A stretch of DNA of 5,497 nucleotides. Source: Bifidobacterium breve (GTDB lineage Bacteria; Actinomycetota; Actinomycetes; S36-B12). How positions within the stretch are numbered: position 1 is the stretch's first letter; each line of letters begins with the position of its first letter. The stretch is from contig CALPZT020000139.1 in NCBI GenBank assembly GCA_943328365.2, positions 1 through 5,497 of the forward strand, read 5' to 3'. The notes below the pieces were generated by a model. The model saw nothing but the letters and a program-made list of their open reading frames with translations, made no database searches and was not told the DNA's origin. Positions 1 to 5,497 of this stretch are shown one piece after another. The translations under genes and the position numbers were made by a program.

Positions 1-1221
1 CTTGATCTCGGCAGAGGTCACCGCGTCGACCTTTCGCAGCAGACGGTCGATGCTCAAGAGCGGATCGTCATGCAATTCAGACTTCGCGATACGGGTCATG
101 CGCGCACCCGTATCTTCCTGGCCGAGCACGGTGCCACCGCGAACCTGCCCCTTGCCCCGAGCGATTTCCTCGTCCGTGAGGCCGCTCTCTGCGAGCAGTT
201 CCATCTGCTCGCGGCATACCTCGAGCACCTTGTGGACCTTGCCGGGCAAGCAGCCGACGTACAGGCCGAACATCCCGTCATCCGAGAATCCCTGCGAATA
301 CGCATACACCGAGTAGGCAAGGCCGCGCTTCTCGCGGATCTCCTGGAACAGCCGACTGCTCATGCCACCGCCAAATGCCGTGGTGAGCACCGCGAGGGCA
401 TATCGACGATCATCGCTCCGCGTGAAGCCGGGTACGCCGAGTACCAGGTGGGCCTGCTCGGTCGCCCGTTCGACCACTCGAATGCTCGCACCGTGGGCCC
501 GCGGTCGGCCCTTCCTGCGAGGCGCAGCGACCTCGGCGGACGGGTCGAGCACATGGGCGAATGCCTCGCGCACCTGAGCGACGACGGTAGCGTGGTCGAG
601 GTTTCCCGCGGCAGCCACGACCATGGACTCAGGTCGATAACGGGACCGGTAAAAGCGGTTGATCGCCGCGCGTGGAATAGCTTCGATGGTCTCGACCGTT
701 CCGAGGATCGGCCGGCCGAGCGGGGTATCGCCGAGGAGCGCCGCTGCGAATTCGTCGTGAACGATGTCGCTGGGATCATCGTCATGCATGGCGATCTCTT
801 CGAGAATGACACCGCGTTCCGCCTCGACATCGGCAGCGAGGATGAGCGCATCGGTCACGACATCGCTCACGACCGCGACTGCTAGCGGTAGGTCAGTATC
901 GAGCACTCTCGCGTAGAAGCAGGTGTATTCCTTCGTCGTGAAGGCATTCAAGTCACCACCAACAGCCTCGATCGACGCCGAGATCTCGAGCGCCGAGCGG
1001 GTGTTCGTCCCCTTGAACAGTAGGTGCTCCAGGTAGTGCGCAGACCCCATCTGCGCAGCGGTCTCGTCGCGCGATCCAACGCCGACCCACACCCCAAACG
1101 ACACCGAGCGAACACCGGGCACCTGCTCGGTGATGACGCGCAAACCGCCCGGGAGGACGGTCCGGCGGACAAGTCCGCCGTCGCCCTCCCGAAGCAGTGT
1201 TCGCGTGGTCGCCTTAGGCAT
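1..1221 (-). CDS. M16 family zinc metallopeptidase (processing-peptidase-like), 3' end cut by window edge
   Basis: This is probably a zinc endopeptidase of the M16B type (mitochondrial-processing-peptidase/PepR-like), which degrades or trims peptides, probably in the cytoplasm since no signal peptide is visible. My translation gives 407 residues before the window ends; the family is usually about 420-450, so only the extreme C-terminus is missing. Residues 62-72 read HYLEHLLFKGT, the inverted zinc motif HxxEH with H62 and H66 as ligands and E65 as catalytic base. E142 is the expected third ligand, 76 residues after H66, and E135 matches the conserved upstream glutamate. GGDLNAFT (88-95) is the substrate-binding strand. 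The second M16 domain covers about 180-355 and includes GGGMSSRLFQEIREKRGLAYSV, with R296 and Y303 spaced like the Arg/Tyr pair of active M16 enzymes. The ATG start overlaps the pnp stop by 8 bases and no Shine-Dalgarno is visible, so translation is probably coupled to pnp. All key residues are present, so I infer an active enzyme; its substrate is unknown. Confidence 0.93.
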   Translation of the reverse strand, partial: MPKATTRTLLREGDGGLVRRTVLPGGLRVITEQVPGVRSVSFGVWVGVGSRDETAAQMGSAHYLEHLLFKGTNTRSALEISASIEAVGGDLNAFTTKEYTCFYARVLDTDLPLAVAVVSDVVTDALILAADVEAERGVILEEIAMHDDDPSDIVHDEFAAALLGDTPLGRPILGTVETIEAIPRAAINRFYRSRYRPESMVVAAAGNLDHATVVAQVREAFAHVLDPSAEVAAPRRKGRPRAHGASIRVVERATEQAHLVLGVPGFTRSDDRRYALAVLTTAFGGGMSSRLFQEIREKRGLAYSVYAYSQGFSDDGMFGLYVGCLPGKVHKVLEVCREQMELLAESGLTDEEIARGKGQVRGGTVLGQEDTGARMTRIAKSELHDDPLLSIDRLLRKVDAVTSAEIK

Positions 1222-3421
1222 CGGCGTTAGCCGCGGCGTCCCCAGCCTCAAGCACGGGCACCAAGGACAGCTTGCCGCGCGAGTCGACCTCCTTGATCTC
1301 GACCTGCACCTTGTCGCCGACGTTCAGTACGTCCTCGACCTTGTCAATCCGCCTGCCGCCGGCAAGCTTCTTGACCTCCGAGATGTGCAGGAGGCCGTCC
1401 TTGCCAGGCATGAGCGAGACGAAGGCACCGAACGCCGCGGTCTTCACCACGGTGCCGAGATACCGCTCGCCCACCTCGGGCATTGTCGGGTTGGCGATGT
1501 TATTGATCGCCGTACGCGCTGCCTCGGCCGACGGGCCATTGGTCGCGCCGATGTAGATCGTTCCGTCATCTTCAATCGAGATGTCGGCACCGGTCTCGTC
1601 CTGGATCTGGTTGATGATCTTGCCCTTCGGGCCGATCACCTCGCCGATCTTGTCGACGGGGATTCGCACGCTGATGACACGCGGTGCGGTCGCCGCCATC
1701 TCGTCCGGTGCATCAATCGCCTCGTTCATGACGTCGAGGATGCTGAATCGCGCATTGCGTGCCTGCTGGAGCGCATCGGCAAGCACCGAGGCCGGGATAC
1801 CGTCGAGCTTCGTATCGAGTTGGAGCGCCGTGACGAACTCACGGGTGCCTGCCACCTTGAAGTCCATGTCACCGAAGGCATCTTCGGCTCCGAGAATGTC
1901 GGTGAGCGCGACGTACTCGGTCTTGCCATCGACCTCACCGGAGATGAGACCCATCGCGATACCGGCGACCGACGCGCGCAACGGCACGCCGGCGTTCAGC
2001 AGCGACATCGTCGATGCGCAAACCGAGCCCATCGAGGTCGAGCCATTGGACCCGAGTGCCTCCGAGACCTGACGGATCGCGTAGGGGAACTCCTCGCGGC
2101 TCGGCAGGACCGGCAGCAGCGCGCGCTCGGCGAGCGCCCCATGACCGATCTCACGGCGCTTGGGCGAGCCCACCCGGCCAGTCTCGCCGGTGGAGTACGG
2201 CGGGAAGTTGTAGTTGTGCATGTAGCGCTTGCGATTCTCCGGGTTCAGGGTGTCGAGCTGCTGCTCCATCTTGAGCATGTTCAGCGTCGTGACCCCGAGG
2301 ATCTGGGTCTCGCCGCGCTCGAAGAGTGCCGACCCGTGCACGCGCGGCAGGACCTGAACCTCTGCGCTGAGGGTGCGGATATCCGCAAGCCCACGCCCAT
2401 CGATACGGATCTTGTCGCGCAGCACGCGATCGCGCACCATCTTCTTCGTCACTGAGCGCAGCGCAGCGCCGAGCTCCTTCTCACGGCCAGCGAAGTCGCC
2501 ACCGATCTTGGCGAGCACCTCGGCCTTGATGTCGTCGAGGCGAGCCTCGCGATCAGCCTTGCTCACGATGGTGAGCGCCTGACGGACGTCGCCGCCGCAT
2601 GCGGCCTCGACGGCCTCGAAGACATCGTCCTGGTAGTCGAGGAAGATCGGGAAGTCGATGATCGGCTTGGCGGCAGCAGCAGCGAGTTCCTGCTGCGCGA
2701 CGCACAACGCCCGGATGAACACCTTCGACGCCTCGAGGCCCTGGGCCACGACCTCTTCGGTCGGTGCAGTCGCGCCACCCGCGATGAGTTCCATCGTGCG
2801 CAGCGTCGCCTCGGCCTCGACCATCATGATTGCAACGTCGTCACCGGCGATGCGACCCGCGACGACCATGTCGAACACGGCATCCTCGAGCTGATCGTGA
2901 GTCGGGAAGCCGACCCACTGATTGTTGATGAGGGCAACGCGGACGCCGCCGATCGGACCGCTGAAGGGCAGTCCCGACAACTGGGTCGATGCAGATGCCG
3001 CGTTGATGGCAAGCACGTCGTACAGGTCGACCGGATTAAGGGCCATGACCGTGATGACGACCTGAACCTCGTTGCGCAGGCCCTTCTTGAAGGTCGGACG
3101 AAGCGGCCGGTCGATGAGGCGGCAGGTGAGGATGGCGTCCTCGCTCGGGCGTCCCTCACGACGGAAGAATGATCCTGGGATACGTCCGAGGGCGTACATC
3201 CGCTCCTCGACATCGATCGTCAGGGGGAAGAAGTCGAACTGCTCCTTGGGCTGCTTGCCCGCGGTCGTGGCCGACAGCAGCATCGTCTCTTCGTCGAGGT
3301 ATGCGGCGACCGAACCTGCGGCCTGACGAGCCAGCCGGCCCGTCTCGAACCTGATGATGCGCGTGCCGAACGACCCGTTGTCGATAACGGCCTGTGCTGT
3401 AGCAATCTGGGGACCCTCCAC
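1214..3421 (-). CDS. pnp: Polyribonucleotide nucleotidyltransferase (PNPase)
   Basis: PNPase degrades RNA 3'-to-5' by phosphorolysis, releasing nucleoside diphosphates, and can run in reverse to add tails; it acts in the cytoplasm as a ring-shaped trimer. The product is 735 residues, a usual actinobacterial length. The first RNase PH domain covers about 12-150 and contains FFRREGRPSE and RLIDRPLRP (86-109). An all-helical domain follows at about 240-330. The second, catalytic RNase PH domain runs from about 335 to 555. There S461, T462 and S463 match the phosphate-binding serines of E. coli PNPase, and D514 and D520 in the ED..GDMDFK motif match catalytic D486 and D492. A KH domain lies at about 583-640 with the IGPKGK loop at 596-601, and an S1 domain at about 651-720, followed by a short Ala/Asp-rich tail. 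The GTG start was chosen because AGGAGG sits 5 bases upstream and the conserved family N-terminus begins there; the frame is open further upstream but that part resembles nothing conserved. pnp follows rpsO after a structured 333-base gap. Confidence 0.98.
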   Translation of the reverse strand: MEGPQIATAQAVIDNGSFGTRIIRFETGRLARQAAGSVAAYLDEETMLLSATTAGKQPKEQFDFFPLTIDVEERMYALGRIPGSFFRREGRPSEDAILTCRLIDRPLRPTFKKGLRNEVQVVITVMALNPVDLYDVLAINAASASTQLSGLPFSGPIGGVRVALINNQWVGFPTHDQLEDAVFDMVVAGRIAGDDVAIMMVEAEATLRTMELIAGGATAPTEEVVAQGLEASKVFIRALCVAQQELAAAAAKPIIDFPIFLDYQDDVFEAVEAACGGDVRQALTIVSKADREARLDDIKAEVLAKIGGDFAGREKELGAALRSVTKKMVRDRVLRDKIRIDGRGLADIRTLSAEVQVLPRVHGSALFERGETQILGVTTLNMLKMEQQLDTLNPENRKRYMHNYNFPPYSTGETGRVGSPKRREIGHGALAERALLPVLPSREEFPYAIRQVSEALGSNGSTSMGSVCASTMSLLNAGVPLRASVAGIAMGLISGEVDGKTEYVALTDILGAEDAFGDMDFKVAGTREFVTALQLDTKLDGIPASVLADALQQARNARFSILDVMNEAIDAPDEMAATAPRVISVRIPVDKIGEVIGPKGKIINQIQDETGADISIEDDGTIYIGATNGPSAEAARTAINNIANPTMPEVGERYLGTVVKTAAFGAFVSLMPGKDGLLHISEVKKLAGGRRIDKVEDVLNVGDKVQVEIKEVDSRGKLSLVPVLEAGDAAANADA

Positions 3422-3426
3422 GGGTG

Positions 3427-3432
3427 CCTCCT
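3427..3432 (-). promoter_or_regulatory. Shine-Dalgarno of pnp
   Basis: AGGAGG lies on the minus strand 5 bases before a GTG codon. It is the strongest ribosome-binding site in the window. It fixes the pnp start at that GTG rather than at an ATG 38 codons upstream in the same open frame. Confidence 0.88.
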
Positions 3433-3498
3433 GTTTCTCGTGTACAGGGGCGCACGCGTCTTGCGGCCGGTGGCGGTCTTCGATCGAGGCCCACGGGA

Positions 3499-3526
3499 GG
3501 GGGCATCCTTGACGGACGGCTCCCCC
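3499..3526 (-). promoter_or_regulatory. Possible stem-loop in the pnp leader
   Basis: In the transcript GGGGG (3526-3522) can pair with CCCCC (3503-3499). Inside, GUCC (3517-3514) can pair with GGAU (3508-3505), with one G-U pair and a GUCAA loop. The structure lies about 80 bases before the pnp start. A competing small hairpin, CUCC-GGG-GGAG (3530-3520), uses the same G run, so the two would exclude each other. The fold was judged by eye and may have no function. Confidence 0.3.
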
Positions 3527-3688
3527 GGAGGTCACTACCGAGGACCGACGGACTGGCGCCTGTTCGCTGCGCCCCGGATTTCGGATGGTTCATCGGTATT
3601 CAATTGTGTCCTGCTGCCGCGGCGCGAACTCGCTCGTCTCCCTCTCGGGATGAACTCGGAGGCACACACGGCCGCGGTTCGCGGACGT

Positions 3689-3713
3689 CAGCATCGCTCG
3701 CTGGCGGATGCTG
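3689..3713 (-). repeat. Second intergenic hairpin after rpsO
   Basis: CAGCATC and GATGCTG form a perfect 7-bp inverted repeat around an 11-base loop. It starts two bases after the larger rpsO hairpin. No run of U follows it in the transcript, so it is not a classical terminator. It may stack with the first hairpin as a processing or stabilising element. Confidence 0.5.
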
Positions 3714-3715
3714 CA

Positions 3716-3747
3716 CGGGCCTGGCCGGCATACGCCGACCAGGCCCG
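3716..3747 (-). terminator. Strong hairpin just after rpsO: terminator, attenuator or RNase III site
   Basis: Positions 3716-3729 and 3734-3747 form a 14-bp stem with a 4-base loop (GUAU in the transcript). Thirteen pairs are Watson-Crick and one is G-U. It begins 7 bases after the rpsO stop codon. The stem is GC-rich and very stable but no U-tract follows. Actinobacterial terminators often lack a U-tract, so partial termination is possible. Because pnp lies downstream on the same strand, the hairpin could equally be the RNase III-type processing site known from rpsO-pnp transcripts in other bacteria. The structure is certain; its role is not. Confidence 0.72.
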
Positions 3748-3754
3748 CGAGTCG

Positions 3755-4018
3755 TTATCGGCGGATGCCGAGCTTCTCGATGATCGCGCGGTAGCGCGAG
3801 ATATCGGTCTTGACGAGGTACTGCAGCAACCGGCGGCGCTGGCCGACCAAGATGAGCAGCCCGCGGCGGCTGTGGTGGTCGTGCTTGTGCATCTTCAGGT
3901 GCTCGGTGAGCTCTTGAATGCGCTTGGTGAGCAGCGCGATCTGCACCTCGGGTGACCCGGTGTCGCCCGGCTTGAAGCCGTGCTCGGCAATGATCTGCTG
4001 CTTTGTTGCTGCGTCCAT
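3755..4018 (-). CDS. rpsO: 30S ribosomal protein S15
   Basis: S15 is a primary binding protein of 16S rRNA that organises the platform of the 30S subunit and contributes to a bridge with the 50S. The product is 87 residues, close to the usual 89. The signature DTGSPEVQIALLT (19-31) is followed by HLKMHKHDHHSRRGLL (40-55), in which H40, D47 and S50 match the rRNA-contacting H41, D48 and S51 of E. coli S15 (mature numbering). The C-terminal RRRLLQYL and LGIRR are also typical. The ATG start is preceded by a purine-rich GAGAGGAAAG (4034-4025), 6 bases upstream. A candidate promoter sits about 100 bases before the start and a strong hairpin follows the stop. S15 represses its own mRNA in several bacteria, but I cannot identify an S15-binding fold in this leader. 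Confidence 0.98.
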   Translation of the reverse strand: MDAATKQQIIAEHGFKPGDTGSPEVQIALLTKRIQELTEHLKMHKHDHHSRRGLLILVGQRRRLLQYLVKTDISRYRAIIEKLGIRR

Positions 4019-4119
4019 GGCTGACTTTCCTCTCGGGCGCGCTCTGTCCTTGCGGAATCACGAGCACAATCTGGTCGACACGTATCGCGAAGCGCCCGCC
4101 TCACGACCGTCTTGCGGCG

Positions 4120-4149
4120 AGGTTACCAGCGAACATGCTCCCGCAGGAA
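4120..4149 (-). promoter_or_regulatory. Candidate rpsO promoter with extended -10
   Basis: On the minus strand TGG-TAACCT (4128-4120) fits the extended -10 pattern TGnTAnnnT. TTCCTG (4149-4144), 18 bases upstream, is a poor -35, which extended -10 promoters can tolerate. Transcription would start near 4113 and give a leader of about 95 bases before rpsO. It is the best promoter-like match I found in the 141-base ribF-rpsO gap, and no terminator-like hairpin is visible after ribF. Found by eye only. Confidence 0.4.
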
Positions 4150-4159
4150 ATCGTGCGCC

Positions 4160-5080
4160 TCAGCGCCCGCCGAGGAGGATGCGAGCCTGCTCGACGTCGC
4201 CGGCCATCTGCGCGATGAATTCGTCGAGCGTGTCGAATACCTCCTGGCCGCGGATGCGTCCGGCAAATGCCACGCGAATGCTGCATCCGTAGAGATCCAG
4301 ATCGGCTCGATCGATGACGTAGGTCTCGATTCGGCGCTCCCTGCCCTCGAACTGGGGATTGGTCCCGACTGAAATCGCGGCCGGCATCTGCTCGCCCTCG
4401 GATTCGAGTAGGCCCGCATAGACCCCGTCGGCGGGGATCACCGGGTCGCCGACCACCTGCAGGTTCGCCGTCGGGTAGCCAAGTTCGCGTCCTCTGTGGT
4501 CACCGTGAACAACCAGCCCATCGACTGAGTATTCGCGTCCGAGCATTTCATTGGCCTCATCGATTTCACCGGCCGCGAGCAGGGCACGAATGCGACTAGA
4601 CGACCAGGGGGCATTGTCGGCTGCGAGCGGTACCGCGATGACATCGAACCCGTGGGCCCGACCGAGCTCGGCAAGAACCGAGACGTTACCGGCGGCGTGC
4701 GCACCGAAGAGAAAGTTCTCGCCGACGACAACGGTCCTTGCCATGAGCCGATCGACGAGCACCGACTGGACGAACTCCTCGGGGGTCTCCGCGGCCATCG
4801 CCCCATCAAACGCGAGGACCTCGACTGCGTCAGCACCCGCTGAGCCGAGCAGCTCGACGCGCTGCTCGATGGTCGCGAGGGACTGCGGTGCATGACCTGG
4901 ACGGATCACCGCCTCGGGGTGCGGATCGAAGGTCACCGCGACGAGTGGGAGCCCTGCGCGATTCGCCTCGCCGCGGGCCCGCCCGATGAGCGCCTGATGA
5001 CCCTTGTGCACGCCGTCGAACACCCCGATGCACGCGACCGTACCGCCGGGGTGCTGGCCTACCTCGTACGTACCCGACAT
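4160..5080 (-). CDS. ribF: Bifunctional riboflavin kinase / FAD synthetase
   Basis: RibF phosphorylates riboflavin to FMN and then adenylates FMN to FAD, supplying flavin cofactors in the cytoplasm. The product is 306 residues, a usual length. The N-terminal nucleotidyltransferase domain (about 1-185) carries GVFDGVHKGH (19-28), TFDPHP (50-55), VVGENFLFG (118-126) and the SSSRIR motif (160-165). The C-terminal riboflavin kinase domain (about 185-303) carries GRELGYPTANL (197-207), where PTAN contributes to nucleotide and Mg binding, DGVYAG (218-223), and E252, expected to be the catalytic base. GTNPQF (239-244) replaces the usual GTNPTF. The ATG was chosen because family homology starts near it and AGGGTG lies 6 bases upstream; the open frame continues back into truB, but that extension is only a shadow of truB. 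ribF follows truB by 10 bases, so the two are probably co-transcribed. Confidence 0.97.
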   Translation of the reverse strand: MSGTYEVGQHPGGTVACIGVFDGVHKGHQALIGRARGEANRAGLPLVAVTFDPHPEAVIRPGHAPQSLATIEQRVELLGSAGADAVEVLAFDGAMAAETPEEFVQSVLVDRLMARTVVVGENFLFGAHAAGNVSVLAELGRAHGFDVIAVPLAADNAPWSSSRIRALLAAGEIDEANEMLGREYSVDGLVVHGDHRGRELGYPTANLQVVGDPVIPADGVYAGLLESEGEQMPAAISVGTNPQFEGRERRIETYVIDRADLDLYGCSIRVAFAGRIRGQEVFDTLDEFIAQMAGDVEQARILLGGR

Positions 5081-5086
5081 GTGCCA

Positions 5087-5092
5087 CACCCT
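5087..5092 (-). promoter_or_regulatory. Weak Shine-Dalgarno of ribF overlapping the truB stop
   Basis: AGGGTG lies 6 bases before the ribF ATG and shares bases with the truB TAG stop. It supports that ATG over codons further upstream. Ribosomes ending truB would stop on this site, which suggests coupled translation. Confidence 0.5.
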
Positions 5093-5497
5093 ATTCGGCG
5101 AACACGGCGCAGTACTTGGCCTGTGCGCCATGCTCCTCAGCGAGCGCCAGCAGGTGCCCGTCCGGCGACAGGAGCGCCATGGGGCTCGGTGCCGCACCGG
5201 GCTCTCCGTCGGTCGCGTCAGCCCACGGAATCCTGCGCCCCGTCACGATGAAGGAAGCCTCCTCCGCGCTCACGGTGCGCGTCCGGAATGACCGCTCCGC
5301 GGCGCGCCCGAGGCTCAGCACGTGCGCGGCTGGATCAGCTTCGTCCACGAACTCCGCCAGTACGACGGCCTCGCCGACGGTCCATCCGCCCACCCGAGTG
5401 CGGCGCAACTCGGTGAGGTGCCCGCCGACCCCGAGATCGGCCCCGATGTCGCGGGCGAGTGCGCGGACGTAGGTGCCGGTGCTGCAGGCTACGACCA
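5091..5497 (-). CDS. truB: tRNA pseudouridine(55) synthase TruB, C-terminal part only
   Basis: TruB converts U55 in the T-loop of tRNAs to pseudouridine. Only the last 135 or so residues are in the window; the 5' part, including the catalytic aspartate, lies beyond the right edge. The visible part opens with CSTGTYVRALARDIGADLG, followed by GGHLTELRRTRVGGW, which together form the conserved end of the TruB catalytic domain. The Arg of the YVRALARD segment is normally near the active site. About 90 further residues follow, ending in LALAEEHGAQAKYCAVFAE. This matches the C-terminal PUA-like extension of actinobacterial TruB, which helps hold tRNA. The gene ends with TAG 10 bases before ribF, the usual truB-ribF neighbourhood. 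Confidence 0.94.
   Translation of the reverse strand, partial: VVACSTGTYVRALARDIGADLGVGGHLTELRRTRVGGWTVGEAVVLAEFVDEADPAAHVLSLGRAAERSFRTRTVSAEEASFIVTGRRIPWADATDGEPGAAPSPMALLSPDGHLLALAEEHGAQAKYCAVFAE

Larger units (their letters stand above)
3422..3754 (-). other. rpsO-pnp intergenic region / pnp leader
   Basis: These 333 bases hold no credible gene on either strand. Reading with transcription, they contain a 14-bp hairpin just after rpsO, a second hairpin two bases later, a small CCGCG/CGCGG hairpin (3672-3684), an AT-richer patch near 3580-3606, a G5/C5 stem (3499-3526), and the pnp Shine-Dalgarno. In Streptomyces the same interval is known to carry structure processed in rpsO-pnp read-through transcripts, so a processing and control role here is a reasonable inference. 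A pnp promoter could lie in the AT-richer patch, but I see no convincing -35/-10 pair. The length is large compared with the tight spacing elsewhere in the cluster. Confidence 0.7.

Noticed and set aside
70..885. A 271-codon open frame on the plus strand opposite the M16 peptidase gene
   Set aside because: It is the antisense shadow of a gene with complete catalytic motifs. It has no recognisable domain and no ribosome-binding site that I could see.
1130..2455. A 441-codon open frame on the plus strand opposite pnp
   Set aside because: Its translation is rich in Arg, Asp, His and Leu with no family resemblance, and pnp with all its motifs occupies the other strand. Long antisense frames are expected from codon bias in GC-rich genes.
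3422..3535. A longer pnp starting 38 codons upstream of the GTG
   Set aside because: The extra segment resembles no PNPase N-terminus, while AGGAGG is placed correctly for the GTG.
3580..3606. A sigma-70-like pnp promoter in the AT-richer patch (CACAAT or TTGAAT boxes)
   Set aside because: No box pair with acceptable spacing and sequence could be found, so it is mentioned only as a possibility in the region description.
3457..4118. The 11-mer GCCGCAAGACG occurs before both rpsO (4108-4118) and pnp (3457-3467) on the minus strand
   Set aside because: A few exact 11-base repeats are expected by chance in 5.5 kb of GC-rich DNA, and the flanks do not match.
5081..5197. A longer ribF starting 39 codons upstream
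   Set aside because: The added residues are Arg/Ser-rich shadow of the truB 3' end, and the internal ATG has a ribosome-binding site and the family's usual N-terminus.

Overview
The window is high in G+C and looks like core chromosome of an actinobacterium. Every recognisable protein resembles actinobacterial forms: the PNPase has the GTG-started 'EGP...DNGSFGTR' N-terminus and a short tail, the truncated TruB has an actinobacterial-style C-terminal extension, and the M16 peptidase lies directly after pnp. Order Micrococcales or a near relative is my best guess, from protein resemblance only; the genus cannot be read from this window.

All five genes lie on the minus strand, so transcription runs from high to low coordinates: truB (3' part only, running in from the right edge), ribF, rpsO, pnp, and an M16 zinc peptidase gene cut by the left edge. 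truB and ribF are 10 bases apart and ribF's weak ribosome-binding site touches the truB stop codon. A 141-base gap separates ribF from rpsO and holds a candidate extended -10 promoter. A 333-base gap separates rpsO from pnp and holds a strong 14-bp hairpin just after the rpsO stop, a second hairpin, and a possible structured pnp leader. pnp and the peptidase gene overlap by 8 bases (ATGCCTAA), which suggests translational coupling.

Functionally this is a translation and RNA-metabolism cluster: tRNA U55 pseudouridylation (TruB), FMN/FAD synthesis (RibF), the 30S protein S15, 3'-to-5' phosphorolytic RNA decay (PNPase), and a processing-peptidase-like metalloprotease. The rpsO-pnp pairing is ancient and widespread, and the intergenic hairpin is the most likely control point.

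I found no mobile element, CRISPR array, tRNA or rRNA gene, toxin-antitoxin pair or candidate for a new system. Long open frames on the plus strand are antisense shadows of these genes. The points worth a second look are regulatory: the rpsO-pnp hairpins, the pnp leader, and the pnp/peptidase overlap.
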